A stretch of 64,000 nt of DNA from MPNO01 sp965200535 (lineage in GTDB: Bacteria > Pseudomonadota > Alphaproteobacteria > MPNO01): positions 1,364,001 through 1,428,000 of the forward strand of contig CBDAUF010000001.1 in NCBI GenBank assembly GCA_965200535.1, read 5' to 3'. Below the pieces are notes generated by a model. That model had not been told where the DNA came from, ran no database searches, and worked only from the letters and a program-made list of their open reading frames with translations. Positions 41,973 to 51,506 of this stretch are shown here, piece after piece. A program made the translations under genes and the position numbers. Position 1 is the first letter of the stretch, and each line of letters starts with the position of its first letter.

Positions 41973-43424
41973 TCATTCGAAGCCGGGCGGGACAACAAAG
42001 CCCCGGTAAGCCTTCTCGAGGAGGCGCGCGAAGGCGATGCAGGTCCGGTCGCCGCAATGCGGGCCGACGATCTGCACCCCGACCGGGCGTCCATCTTCGG
42101 TGCAGCCGATCGGCGCGACGGTCGCCGGCAGATAGGAGACGCCGGCGTAGCCGGACCAGAAGATCTGCTCCATGAAGGTGCGCTCGCGCCCGTCCACCGT
42201 CATCGAACGCTCGTAGGGCGGGACGTCGGAATGGGGAAAGGCGGCGGTGCAGAGGACCGGACAGAGCAGCAGGTCCCAGGCGCCGAAATAGTCGTGCCAT
42301 TTCCAGCGCATGCGCTGGCGGCGTTCGTTGAGCAGCAGCCAGTCGCGGTGCGGGAGCGTTATGCCCTGCATCATCCGCGACTGCTTGGTGTCGGTCCCCG
42401 GCGGCAGGGCGGCGAGGTCTGCGGCGATGCCGTCGCGCTCCTCGTCGCTGTGGCGCGCCGATGTCGCTGCGCGCAGCAGGACATCGAACGTCCGATGGAC
42501 ATCGTCGAGATCGATGTCGGGCCGTGCGGTATCGGAAACATGCGTCCCCTGCGCCGCGAGAAAATCGGCGAGCGCCTGCAGCCGGTCCCCGACCGCCCTC
42601 TCGACACGCGCCGTCGGGTGATCGAAGACGATGCCGACCCTGAAATCCCCGAGGGTTTTCCTGCGCGGCGCCGGCAGGGCGAGCCGGTATCCGCCGCCGT
42701 CGATCTCGTCCGGTCCGGCGATGATGGAGAGCGCCAGCGCGAGGTCCTCGGCCGAACGCGCCAGGGGGCCGATGACGAGGATGTCGAGCGGCGCGAGATT
42801 GCCCCGGACCGTATGGCCGCGGGTGGGGCAGATGCCGAAGGTCGGCTTGTGGCCGAACAGCCCGCAGAGCGCCGCCGGCGTGCGGATCGAGGACGCGATG
42901 TCGGAGCCGAGTTCGAGCCCGGTGAGCCCGGCGGCAAGCGCCGCGGCGGCGCCTCCCGAAGAGCCGCCGGGCGTGAGGTCGGGGTTCCATGGGCTGACCG
43001 TCCGGCCGTGGATGGCGTTGAAGCTCTGCGCGTCGGCAAGCCATATGGGCACGTTGGTCTTGCCGAAGACGACCGCCCCGGCGCCGGCCAGCCGGTCGAC
43101 GGCGACCGCGTTCGAGGAGGCCACGCAGTCCCTGAACGCGGGCACGCCCCATGTCGTCGGCAGTCCCGCGACGTCGAACGACTCCTTGACGGTGATCGGC
43201 ACGCCGTGGAGCGGCCCCCAGGTCTCGCCCCTCGCGAGCGCGCGGTCGGCGGCGCGGGCGCGTTCGCGCGCGGCCGGGATATCGGTCTCGATGACGGCGT
43301 TGAGCGCCGGGTTGAAGCGCTCCACCCGCGCCAGATAGCGGTCCAGCAGCTCCAGGCTGCCGATACGTCCGCGCCGGATCGTGCGCGCCAGATGTCTGGC
43401 CGACGAAAAGACGATATCGGTCAT
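41973..43424 (-). CDS. Amidase-signature family amidase (second copy)
   Basis: A 483-residue amidase-signature enzyme with Lys in GVPITVKESFDVAG, the serine-rich loop TPGGSSGGAAAALAAGLTG and the nucleophile Ser in SDIASSIRTPAALCG. It opens with VFSSARHLARTIRRGRIGSL. It is clearly diverged from the amidase at 37759, so the two probably cleave different amides. First gene of the five-gene amidase-ABC-amidase operon, 89 bases before the SBP start. Confidence 0.9.
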   Translation of the reverse strand: MTDIVFSSARHLARTIRRGRIGSLELLDRYLARVERFNPALNAVIETDIPAARERARAADRALARGETWGPLHGVPITVKESFDVAGLPTTWGVPAFRDCVASSNAVAVDRLAGAGAVVFGKTNVPIWLADAQSFNAIHGRTVSPWNPDLTPGGSSGGAAAALAAGLTGLELGSDIASSIRTPAALCGLFGHKPTFGICPTRGHTVRGNLAPLDILVIGPLARSAEDLALALSIIAGPDEIDGGGYRLALPAPRRKTLGDFRVGIVFDHPTARVERAVGDRLQALADFLAAQGTHVSDTARPDIDLDDVHRTFDVLLRAATSARHSDEERDGIAADLAALPPGTDTKQSRMMQGITLPHRDWLLLNERRQRMRWKWHDYFGAWDLLLCPVLCTAAFPHSDVPPYERSMTVDGRERTFMEQIFWSGYAGVSYLPATVAPIGCTEDGRPVGVQIVGPHCGDRTCIAFARLLEKAYRGFVVPPGFE

Positions 43425-43554
43425 GGCCTGCCCCTCCGAGCGCGGTCGCCGACGGCGAGTCTAGCGCGGCGGAAGAGCGCGGGCGAAGACCCTCCGCGCC
43501 GTGCGGCGGCGCGAAGGGTCGGACAACGCAAACTGTCGGGCGGCCAACCCGATC

Positions 43555-44754
43555 CTACTTGGTGCAGGGAAGCGGCGGATGCTCCTCGAGCATCTCCCAT
43601 TTCTTGTCCTTCATGGTGAGGACATAGCCGGGAAGCTGCGCGTCGCCGGTGCTCTCGAAGCAGAACTTTCCGATTAGCCCCGTATAGGTCTGCTTGCCGA
43701 GCATGTCGCGAATGGCGGTGCGCTCGGCCGCGAGCTTCGCGGGGTCGCCCGTCACCTTGGCCGCTTCCATCGCCGATTTCAGCACGTACATCGTATCGTA
43801 GGCGCTGACATCGACATGGTGGGGGAAGGGCTTCTTGATCCCCGCCTTGGCGGCGGCGGCGACGAACTTCTTGGTGAACGCCCGCGAGCGGTCATCGCGG
43901 TCGTAGTAGAAATAGGTGATGAACACGGAACCGTCGCCGTCCTTGCCGAATTTCTCGATGATTTCCGGGTCGGCCCAAATCTGCGATCCGATCAGCGGCG
44001 TCTGGATGCCCTGCCTCCGTATCTCCTTGAGCACCCGGATGGCGACCGGGGTTATCGTCGCCACCCCGATATAGTCGAGCTGCTTGCCCTTGAGTTCGGA
44101 GACCTGCGGGGCAACGTCGAAGGCCTTGGACGGGAAGCCGAGCGGCCCGGTGATCTTGACGCCTTCCTTCTCGAAAACCGGCTTCATGATGGCGAGCCCG
44201 ACCGCCTTCGACACCACATCGTCGGTGCCGTACATGATGGCGACGGACTTCTTGAGAGCGTTGCGCTTCTTCAGCGTGGCGACCACCCTGACGAACTGGA
44301 GATATTCGCTCTCGGTGAGGCGAAACGCGTAGGAGAACTTGTCGGCGAGCTTGGGCGCCGATGAGGCATTCGGTATCTGGACGATCTTTTCCCGCTCGCC
44401 CGCCGCAAACGCGACCCTGGCCTCGCTCGACGAGAACGGGCCGATGACCGCGAGCGCCTTGTCGTCGCGGGCGAATTTCCGCACCGCGACCACCGCCTGC
44501 TTGGGGTCGCCGGCGGTATCGAACTTGACGATCCTCACCTTCTTGCCGGCGATGCCGCCGGCGGCGTTGATCTCCTCCGCGGCGATATCGACCGCGACCT
44601 CGGTGGTCTTGTTGATGGTCGAGTAAAGCCCGGTCCGGCCGAAACTGAGGCCGATGACGATTTCGCCCTCAGCGTACGCCGGAACATGGCCTGCCGTTGC
44701 CCCGGCGATCGCCGCCGCGGCGAACAGCGGCAGTCTCATCGTGGCTCTTCTCAT
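43555..44754 (-). CDS. ABC substrate-binding protein, branched-chain amino acid type (system 1)
   Basis: A 399-residue periplasmic binding protein of the LivJ/LivK family with a signal peptide ending near YAEGEIVIG. The mature protein opens IVIGLSFGRTGLYSTINKTT and carries AAEEINAAGGIAGKKVRIV and AVIGPFSSSEARVAF. Substrates of such proteins range from amino acids to amides, urea and aromatic acids. It is the last gene after livH-livM-livG-livF, an unusual position for a binding protein. Start at 44754, or 44739 with five fewer residues. Confidence 0.88.
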   Translation of the reverse strand: MRRATMRLPLFAAAAIAGATAGHVPAYAEGEIVIGLSFGRTGLYSTINKTTEVAVDIAAEEINAAGGIAGKKVRIVKFDTAGDPKQAVVAVRKFARDDKALAVIGPFSSSEARVAFAAGEREKIVQIPNASSAPKLADKFSYAFRLTESEYLQFVRVVATLKKRNALKKSVAIMYGTDDVVSKAVGLAIMKPVFEKEGVKITGPLGFPSKAFDVAPQVSELKGKQLDYIGVATITPVAIRVLKEIRRQGIQTPLIGSQIWADPEIIEKFGKDGDGSVFITYFYYDRDDRSRAFTKKFVAAAAKAGIKKPFPHHVDVSAYDTMYVLKSAMEAAKVTGDPAKLAAERTAIRDMLGKQTYTGLIGKFCFESTGDAQLPGYVLTMKDKKWEMLEEHPPLPCTK

Positions 44755-44785
44755 CCCGTTTCTCCCGTTGGTTGTTTCCGCTTCG

Positions 44786-45484
44786 TCACTGGCCGAGATA
44801 GGCCTCTTCGAGGCGCGGATCCGCGGACAGGTCTCCCGCCGCCCCCTCCAGCACGATCGCACCGAGCTCCAGGACGTATCCGCGCCGCGCGGTCGCCAGG
44901 GCCATGCGCGTGTTCTGTTCCACCAGCAGGATCGACAGACCGCTGCGATTGAGATCTTGTACGAGATCGAACAATTGCCTGACAAGAATGGGGCTGAGGC
45001 CGAGCGACGGCTCGTCCAGCATCATCAGGCGCGGCCGCGCAAGCAAGGCGCGGCTGATCGCCAGCATCTGCTGTTCGCCGCCCGACAGGACCGAGGCGGG
45101 CATGTCGCGGCGTTCGGCGAGGTTGGGAAAGCGGCGGTAGACCGCCTCCGTCTCCTCCGCCACATCGTCCCGCCGGCAGTAGGCGCCCATCAACAGGTTC
45201 TCGTGGACGGTCATGCTGACGAATATCTGGCGTCCCTCGGGGACCATCACCAGCCCGGCGGCGACCCGCCGGGGCGCCGACCAGCCGGAAATATTCACCC
45301 CGTCGAGAAGGATCTTGCCGTCCGCCGGCACAGTGCCCGCCAGCGCCTTGAGCAGGGAGGACTTGCCGGCGCCGTTGGCGCCCAGCACCGTCACGATCTC
45401 GCCGCGGTCGAGGCGGATATCGGCGGCCTTGACGGCGTGGTTGCGCCCGTAGCGCACGTTCACACCGGCAGCGTCAAGCAGCAT
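44786..45484 (-). CDS. livF: ABC ATPase, LivF type (system 1)
   Basis: A 232-residue ATPase of the LivF group. The Walker A is VLGANGAGKSSLLKALAG, the Q-loop region follows, then the signature SVLSGGEQQMLAISRALLAR, the Walker B MMLDEPSLGLSP and the His switch ILLVEQN. The ATG at 45484 gives the family start; the longer frame adds an arginine tail inside livG. It overlaps livG by 11 bases. Confidence 0.93.
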   Translation of the reverse strand: MLLDAAGVNVRYGRNHAVKAADIRLDRGEIVTVLGANGAGKSSLLKALAGTVPADGKILLDGVNISGWSAPRRVAAGLVMVPEGRQIFVSMTVHENLLMGAYCRRDDVAEETEAVYRRFPNLAERRDMPASVLSGGEQQMLAISRALLARPRLMMLDEPSLGLSPILVRQLFDLVQDLNRSGLSILLVEQNTRMALATARRGYVLELGAIVLEGAAGDLSADPRLEEAYLGQ

Positions 45485-46274
45485 CCGCTCCGCCTTCCTC
45501 CGCCTCGCCCTTCGCCGCGCCATCGGTGCCGAGATAGGCCTCGAGAACGACGGGAGACCGGTGCACCTCGTCGGGCGTTCCCTCGAAGATCTTGCGTCCG
45601 AAATTGAGGACGATCACATGGCTGCACAGGTTGCGGACGAAATGCATGTCGTGCTCGACGACGAGGATGGTGGTCCCGGCCTCGGAAACCCGTTCGAGCA
45701 GTTGACGGAGCTGGCGGCCCTCGACCTCGTTGAGCCCCGCGGCCGGTTCGTCGAGCAGCAGCAGCCTGGGCCGCGAGATCATCGCGCGGACGACCTCGAT
45801 GCGCTTCTGGATGCCGTAGGGAAGATTGGCGACGATCTCTCCGGGATACGTGCCGATGCCGGCGTCGGCGAGCGCGCGTTCCGCCTCGCGCCGCCAGCCG
45901 CTGCGCGGCACCAAGCCGAGCGGGTAGAGCAGCCGCGGCAGCGAACGCGCGCGCGCGTGCTGGCCCAGCATGACGTTTTCGAGCGTCGACAGGTGAGGCA
46001 TCAACCGGATGTTCTGGAAGCTGCGCGACAGGCCGTGGACGATCCGGTCCTTCGACGGGATGCGGGTGATGTCGACGCCGCCGATGGCGATCGTCCCCCC
46101 GTCCACCGGATAGACCCCGGTTATCAGGTTGAACACCGTGGTCTTGCCTGCGCCGTTGGGTCCGATCAGCGCGGTCCGGCTGCCGCTTGCCACGCCGAAC
46201 GACACGTCGTCGATAACCTTGAGGCCGTCGAAGTTCTTCTGCAGCCCGGTGATCTCGAGGACGTTTTCCGGCAT
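45474..46274 (-). CDS. livG: ABC ATPase, LivG type (system 1)
   Basis: A 266-residue ATPase of the LivG group, with Walker A ALIGPNGAGKTTVFNLITG, SRSFQNIRLMPHLSTLENVM, Walker B LLLLDEPAAGLNEVE and ILVVEHDMHFV. The signature LPYGIQKRIEVVRAMISRP has the Tyr-Gly-Ile-Gln-Lys form common in LivG. The C-terminal tail is Glu/Ala-rich (about 15 residues). The ATG at 46274 is the family start; 4 bases separate it from livM. Confidence 0.93.
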   Translation of the reverse strand: MPENVLEITGLQKNFDGLKVIDDVSFGVASGSRTALIGPNGAGKTTVFNLITGVYPVDGGTIAIGGVDITRIPSKDRIVHGLSRSFQNIRLMPHLSTLENVMLGQHARARSLPRLLYPLGLVPRSGWRREAERALADAGIGTYPGEIVANLPYGIQKRIEVVRAMISRPRLLLLDEPAAGLNEVEGRQLRQLLERVSEAGTTILVVEHDMHFVRNLCSHVIVLNFGRKIFEGTPDEVHRSPVVLEAYLGTDGAAKGEAEEGGADAA

Positions 46275-46278
46275 CCCC

Positions 46279-47169
46279 CTATCCTTGCGCCGAGCGCGGT
46301 CTTCGGCCGGACAGGACGCCCGCACACCGGTCCTGCATGGTCCGGGTCACGACCCCTTCGGGCCGGACCACCATCATCAGGACGATGAACACCCCGAAGA
46401 AGATGAACCGGCTGTCGGCGAGCCAGTCCGATTCGATCTGCCCGGCGAACTGGCGGATCAGTTCGGGGGCGACGGTGAAGAAGGCCGCTCCGACAAGCGG
46501 CCCCCACACCGTCTGCGTCCCGCCGAGCAGGACGTAGAGCAGGATGTAGATGCTGAGCAGCACGTTGAACGACTGGGCCTCCACATAGTTGTAGTGGTGG
46601 CCGTATACCGCACCGCCCAGCCCGGCGATCATGCCGCCGATGGTGAAGGCGGCGACCTTGGCTGCCTTGGCGTTCACCCCGAACAGGACAGCGACGTTCT
46701 CGTCATCGTGAATCGCCCGGAGGGCGAGCCCGAGCCGGCTGGACATGAAGTAGAAGCAGAACAGCACGACCAGCAGCGCGACCGCAGCCAGGACCCCGAG
46801 CGGGGCGTGCGCATCGACGGGCATGCCGGCCGCGCCGCCGAGAAATTCCATGTTGATGGCGATGCCGGACACGACCTCGGCGAAGGCGAAGGTGGCGAGC
46901 ACCATGTAGACGCCGCGGGTGCGGAGGATCGGCAGCGCGATGGCGAGCCCGACCGCACCGGTGAACAGCATTGCCAGCACGATGCTCCAGGCCATCGGCA
47001 GCCCCCCGCCGTCGGCCAGGTTGAGCCATCCGCTGGTATAGGCGCCGAGCGTGATGAAACCCGCGGCGCCGAGATTCAACTGCCCGGACGCCGCCGGCAG
47101 GAAGATGGCATAGGCGTAGATGATGTTGAGACAGAGAATGACGAGCTGAGCTTCGACATAGCCGCTCAT
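46279..47169 (-). CDS. livM: ABC permease, LivM type (system 1)
   Basis: A 296-residue permease with about eight to ten helices. The LivM N-terminal pattern NIIYAYAIFLPAASGQLNLG and the ATPase-contact loop SSRLGLALRAIHDDENVAVL are clear, as is the late LGGTQTVWGPLVGAAFF. Its start lies one base after the livH stop. Confidence 0.92.
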   Translation of the reverse strand: MSGYVEAQLVILCLNIIYAYAIFLPAASGQLNLGAAGFITLGAYTSGWLNLADGGGLPMAWSIVLAMLFTGAVGLAIALPILRTRGVYMVLATFAFAEVVSGIAINMEFLGGAAGMPVDAHAPLGVLAAVALLVVLFCFYFMSSRLGLALRAIHDDENVAVLFGVNAKAAKVAAFTIGGMIAGLGGAVYGHHYNYVEAQSFNVLLSIYILLYVLLGGTQTVWGPLVGAAFFTVAPELIRQFAGQIESDWLADSRFIFFGVFIVLMMVVRPEGVVTRTMQDRCAGVLSGRRPRSAQG

Positions 47170-47170
47170 G

Positions 47171-48109
47171 TCAGAACTTTTCCTTGCCGATCGCGGTGTG
47201 CCCGAAGAGCCCGGTAGGGCGGAAAACCAGGATCAGGAGAAGGAGCCCCCAGATCGGCACTTTCACGAAGTCGGCGCCGACGATGTAGATCGAGAAGACC
47301 TCGAGAATGCCGACGAACAGGCCCCCCACGACGGCGCCCCAGACATTGCCGAGACCGCCCAGCACCATGCCCGCGATGGCGATTGTGGCAACCGTGTCGC
47401 CGATATAGGCGTCGATGCTGGTGTAGTTGATGGTGAACAGGATCCCGGCCACCGCGCAGAGAAATCCGGTGATGACGTAGACCACGGGAACGATCCGCAG
47501 CACATCGACGCCCATGAGGGTCGCCGTGTCGGGCCGCTCGGCGATCGAACGGAGGGCGCGGCCGAGCTTGGTGCGCCTGATGACGCGGTTGAGGAGGATG
47601 ACGATGGCGAGCGACAGAACCAGGCTCACCACCTGCGGATAGCTGAACAGGAGCGGGCCGAGCGTGAAGGTCGCGTCGCCGAACGGCGATTCGATCTGCA
47701 GCGGATCGGATCCCCATCGGCTGATCGCTAGATGCTCGAAGATGATGAGGAAGCCGAGCGAACTCACCAGGGGCAGGGCGTGCTCGGTGGCGTCGCCGTA
47801 CTTCGCCTTCATGTACCGGTAGGTGAAGCGTTCGATCACCAGGGAGACCGCGCAGATCGTGACGATCGAGACCACCGCTCCGGCGATCCAGATATGGTCC
47901 GCGCCGAACAGACCGGACAGCAACGCGTTGCCGAACGGCAGGTTCCCGGTCATCGTCGCCCACATCATCATCGCGGCGAACATGAACAGCGCCGGAATGG
48001 TGAAATTCAGGAAATTGAGCACGCCGATAATCAGCGTGAACGCGACCGCCACCATCACGTAGAGGCCGCCGAGCATCAGGCCGTTGACCAACTGTTGGAG
48101 GAGGAGCAT
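47171..48109 (-). CDS. livH: ABC permease, LivH type (system 1)
   Basis: A 312-residue permease with the LivH opening LQQLVNGLMLGGLYVMVAVA and the contact loop RRTKLGRALRSIAERPDTAT, then GMVLGGLGNVWGAVVGGLFV. It is the first gene of the livHMGF-SBP operon. The 210-base gap upstream to the racemase gene holds only GC-rich inverted repeats of the GCCGGTCAGGCCGG kind and no clear promoter. Confidence 0.92.
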   Translation of the reverse strand: MLLLQQLVNGLMLGGLYVMVAVAFTLIIGVLNFLNFTIPALFMFAAMMMWATMTGNLPFGNALLSGLFGADHIWIAGAVVSIVTICAVSLVIERFTYRYMKAKYGDATEHALPLVSSLGFLIIFEHLAISRWGSDPLQIESPFGDATFTLGPLLFSYPQVVSLVLSLAIVILLNRVIRRTKLGRALRSIAERPDTATLMGVDVLRIVPVVYVITGFLCAVAGILFTINYTSIDAYIGDTVATIAIAGMVLGGLGNVWGAVVGGLFVGILEVFSIYIVGADFVKVPIWGLLLLILVFRPTGLFGHTAIGKEKF

Positions 48110-48319
48110 CGGGGCTTCGGGATTGCCGGAAGGGCGGAGAGGACGGGACGGCGCCGGGAGCGGCGGCTTGAAACTCCCGGGGATTATAGTCGGCGGCGCG
48201 GATCGCGGAAGCGGCGCGCGGATTTTACCGGCGCCCGCCCCGCTGCGCGGCCGGTCAGGCCGGTCGGCCGGGCATCGCGCGCCTCGCCGGCGCCGCGGTC
48301 GCCATGACCGGGGACCGCC

Positions 48320-49015
48320 TCACCCGTGCGGCAGCGGCGGCGCGTACCCGCCGACGGTGGAGGTGCGCAGACCCGCCGCCGCCAGCGCCTCGGCGAAGAC
48401 GGCGGCGGCCGCGACACCGTCGATGACCGGAACGCCGTGCTCCCCGGAAAGGCGGTCCATGAGATCGGCCATGCCGGCGCAGCCCAGCACGACCGCCTCA
48501 GCGCCGTCCTCGGCCAGCGCGCGGGCGATTTCGCCGCTCAGCCGACGGTAGGTATCGGGATCCCCGTTCTCCAGCGCGAGCACGGGGATGTCGGTGGACC
48601 GCACGCGGGCGCAGCGCCTGTCCAGCCCGTAGCGGACCAGGTTCGCCTCGATCCCGGGCACGGATCGCGCGAGGGTGGTGACGACGGAAAAGCGGCACGA
48701 CAGGAAACTCGCGGCATGAAACGCCGCCTCGCCGATCCCGACGACGGGTGCGCGGGTGGCGCAGCGCGCCGCGTCCAGCCCAGTATCGTCGAAGCAGGCG
48801 ATAACCACCGCGTCCGCATCGGGGCGGCGCGCGATCTCGCCCAGCAGGTGCGGCACGCAGAGAGCCGCATCGTGAAAACCCTGTATCGACGGCGGGGATT
48901 CCTCCGGGTTGACCGCAACGACCGTCGTGTCCGGCCGCACCACGCCGCGCGCGGCGGCGGCAACCTTGCGCGTCATCGACGCGGTGCTATTCGGATTGAC
49001 GATCAGGATCTGCAT
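48320..49015 (-). CDS. Asp/Glu/hydantoin racemase family protein
   Basis: A 231-residue cofactor-independent racemase-fold protein. The two catalytic-type cysteines are in VIACFDDTGLD and VLGCAGMADL, and the opening MQILIVNPNSTASMT is the classic HyuE/hydantoin racemase start. Hydantoin racemases invert 5-substituted hydantoins so that a stereospecific hydantoinase can use both forms. Maleate isomerase and Asp/Glu racemase are alternatives. The ATG lies 29 bases inside the end of the upstream livF, so it is the last gene of the second transporter operon. Confidence 0.88.
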   Translation of the reverse strand: MQILIVNPNSTASMTRKVAAAARGVVRPDTTVVAVNPEESPPSIQGFHDAALCVPHLLGEIARRPDADAVVIACFDDTGLDAARCATRAPVVGIGEAAFHAASFLSCRFSVVTTLARSVPGIEANLVRYGLDRRCARVRSTDIPVLALENGDPDTYRRLSGEIARALAEDGAEAVVLGCAGMADLMDRLSGEHGVPVIDGVAAAAVFAEALAAAGLRTSTVGGYAPPLPHG

Positions 49016-49748
49016 GCGAGTCCCACCCCTCTCCGCCCAGATAGACGGCCTCGATACGCGTGTCGTGCAACAGGTCTTCGGACTTTGCGTGGAGCACGAT
49101 GGATCCCACCGCCATGGCATAGGCGCGGTGCGAGATGCGCAGCGCCATCCGCGAATTCTGTTCGACAAGGAGCACCGAAACCTTCTCCGTTCGGTTGATC
49201 TCGACGATCGACCGGGCGATTTCCTGCACCAGCATCGGCGCGATGCCGAGCGACGGCTCGTCGAGCAACAGCAGGCGCGGGTTGGCCATCAGCGCCCGGC
49301 CGATGACCAGCATCTGCTGCTCGCCCCCGCTCATCGTGCCGGCCGCCTGGCTGTAGCGTTCCCGCAGGCGCGGGAAACGCTCGAGCACGCGGTCGAGCGA
49401 CCGCCTGACTTCCGCCGACGGTTCGTTCCGGGAAAAGGCCCCCATCAGAAGGTTGTCCTTCACCGACATGTAGGGAAAGACGCGCCGCCCCTCGGGCGCC
49501 ATCACGATCCCGCGCTTCACGATCTGGTCGGTGGGCAGCCCGTCGATCCGCTGGCCGTCGAAATGAACCTCGCCGGAGCGGATCCGGTGGAGGCCGGTAA
49601 TCGCGCACAGGATCGAGGACTTGCCGGCGCCGTTGGCACCGATCAGGGCGACCGTTTCGCCCTCGTTCAGGTCCAGCGAAACCTGTCTCAGCGCGTGCAC
49701 GTGGCCGTAGTAGAGATGCACGTCGGAAAGGCTCAGGAAAGACGTCAT
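48987..49748 (-). CDS. livF: ABC ATPase, LivF type (system 2)
   Basis: A 253-residue ATPase, Walker A ALIGANGAGKSSILCAITG, signature GTMSGGEQQMLVIGRALMA, Walker B LLLDEPSLGIAPMLVQE. Diverged from the system 1 copy, so the two systems are not a recent duplication. It begins 3 bases after livG, and its end overlaps the racemase start by 29 bases. Confidence 0.93.
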   Translation of the reverse strand: MTSFLSLSDVHLYYGHVHALRQVSLDLNEGETVALIGANGAGKSSILCAITGLHRIRSGEVHFDGQRIDGLPTDQIVKRGIVMAPEGRRVFPYMSVKDNLLMGAFSRNEPSAEVRRSLDRVLERFPRLRERYSQAAGTMSGGEQQMLVIGRALMANPRLLLLDEPSLGIAPMLVQEIARSIVEINRTEKVSVLLVEQNSRMALRISHRAYAMAVGSIVLHAKSEDLLHDTRIEAVYLGGEGWDSHADPDRQSE

Positions 49749-49751
49749 CGC

Positions 49752-50531
49752 TCAGAACCCGATCGCATCGTCCTCGACGCCGAGATAGGCCTCGATGACC
49801 CTGGGGTTCGACCGGACCTCGGCGGGCGAGCCCTCGGCGATCTTCTCGCCGAAGTTGAGCACGATGATCCGGTCCGAGATCGACATCACCGCCGACATGT
49901 CATGTTCGACCAGAAGAACCGTCACGCCGCGTTCGCGGACCTTGCGCACCATCTCGACGGCCCGCTTCGTCTCATCCTGGTTCATGCCGGCGAACGGCTC
50001 GTCCAGAAGCAGGATCCGGGGGTCGGTCGCCAACCCGATGGCGATCCCGAGAGACCGCAGGTGGCCGTGCGGCAGGTTGTGGGCGAGTTCGTTCCTCTGC
50101 TCGCTCAGTTCGAGGAAATCGATGATCTCGTCGGCGGCCTCGCCGAACGCGGCGTGGTCCCGCCGCGCCGCCGCGCTGCCGAAGAAATATCCGAGCAGGC
50201 TGGCGCTGGCCCGCAGATGCTGGGCGACGATGACGTTGTCGCGCACCGTCATGCCGCCGAAGATCGTGGTTTCCTGGAAGGTGCGGACCACCCCCTTGCG
50301 GGCGACGGCGTGCGGCGACAGGTTCGAGATACGCTCGCCCTTGAAGCGGATCTCGCCGGCGCTGGTGCGGAGCGACGAGGCGACAAGCTTGAACAGCGTC
50401 GACTTGCCCGCCCCGTTGGGTCCGATGATCGACAGGATCTCGCCGTCCCTGACATCGAAGCTCACGTTGTTGACGGCGATCAGCCCTCCGAACCGCTTGG
50501 AAACGCCGCGAACTTCGAGAATCGCGTTCAT
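49752..50531 (-). CDS. livG: ABC ATPase, LivG type (system 2)
   Basis: A 259-residue ATPase, Walker A SIIGPNGAGKSTLFKLVASS, RTFQETTIFGGMTVRDNVIV, signature LPHGHLRSLGIAIGLATDP, Walker B LLLDEPFAGMNQDE and VLLVEHDMSAVMSI. The start at 50531 overlaps the livM stop by 4 bases. Confidence 0.93.
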   Translation of the reverse strand: MNAILEVRGVSKRFGGLIAVNNVSFDVRDGEILSIIGPNGAGKSTLFKLVASSLRTSAGEIRFKGERISNLSPHAVARKGVVRTFQETTIFGGMTVRDNVIVAQHLRASASLLGYFFGSAAARRDHAAFGEAADEIIDFLELSEQRNELAHNLPHGHLRSLGIAIGLATDPRILLLDEPFAGMNQDETKRAVEMVRKVRERGVTVLLVEHDMSAVMSISDRIIVLNFGEKIAEGSPAEVRSNPRVIEAYLGVEDDAIGF

Positions 50532-51505
50532 GTCTGCGCCCTGCGCGGCCGCAGCCGGATCGACAGAAGCCCGTTGGGAAGCCAGACCATCAACGCGATC
50601 AGGACGCCGGAATAGATCAGCAACTGGTACTTGCCGGTGAGGAACAGGGTATCCCACCCGAAATAGAGCACCAGCGTGCCGAGCATGGGGCCGAACACGT
50701 AACCCAGGCCGCCGAGGAAACAGTTGAGCATGAAGTTGATCGAGTCCTGGACGGTGAAGCTCGACGGGTAGACCGACTGCGAGATGATGGCGAAGACAGC
50801 GCCGCTGATGCCGCCGAGGACCGACGAGACCGCGTAGGCGAGGATGCGCAGATAGGCGATGTTGACGCCGATCGAGGAGGCCAGTTCCTCGTTCTGCTGG
50901 AGCGACCTGCACAGCTGGCCGAGCCGCGAGTTGACCAGCCGGTACATCGCGGCGAAGCACAGCAGCATGGCGGCCGCCGCCAGGTAGTAGAACGCCGGTT
51001 TGGTGCTCTCGAGCGAGGCGAAATCGGGGATCAGGACGATGCCGAACAGGGCGACCTCGCCGGGCAGCGGGATATTCGATATCCCCTTCGCCCCGTTGGT
51101 GATGGGCAAGGCCAGCGCCAGCAACCTCGCCACCTCGGTGAACACGAGCGTGACCATGGCGAAGTAGACGCCCTTGAGGCGCAGGATGGGCAGGCCGATC
51201 AGCACGCTGCCCGCGGCGCAGACGAGGCCCGCCGCCGGCAGCGTCCACCAGAAGGAGACGTCGTACTTGACCACCAGGATCGCGGCGACGTAGCCGCCGG
51301 TGAGCGCCCATGCTCCCTGCCCGATGTTGATGCGTCCGATATAGAAGGTCAACCAGACGCCGGCCGAGGCGATGCTGAGGAGCGCGACCGAGGTCAGGGT
51401 GTAGTAGAGGTCGAGCCGCTCTGTCCGTTCGATCGCCCACGGCACCAGGAACAGAACCGCCGCCGCGAACAGGACAGCGCTGCCGATCCGTGCGGTCCGC
51501 GTCAT
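50528..51505 (-). CDS. livM: ABC permease, LivM type (system 2)
   Basis: A 325-residue permease. Opening helix, then GVWLTFYIGRINIGQGAWAL, the contact loop VNSRLGQLCRSLQQNEELAS, and FLGGLGYVFGPMLGTLVLYF near the end. It starts one base after the livH stop and overlaps livG by 4 bases. Confidence 0.92.
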   Translation of the reverse strand: MTRTARIGSAVLFAAAVLFLVPWAIERTERLDLYYTLTSVALLSIASAGVWLTFYIGRINIGQGAWALTGGYVAAILVVKYDVSFWWTLPAAGLVCAAGSVLIGLPILRLKGVYFAMVTLVFTEVARLLALALPITNGAKGISNIPLPGEVALFGIVLIPDFASLESTKPAFYYLAAAAMLLCFAAMYRLVNSRLGQLCRSLQQNEELASSIGVNIAYLRILAYAVSSVLGGISGAVFAIISQSVYPSSFTVQDSINFMLNCFLGGLGYVFGPMLGTLVLYFGWDTLFLTGKYQLLIYSGVLIALMVWLPNGLLSIRLRPRRAQT

Positions 51506-51506
51506 A

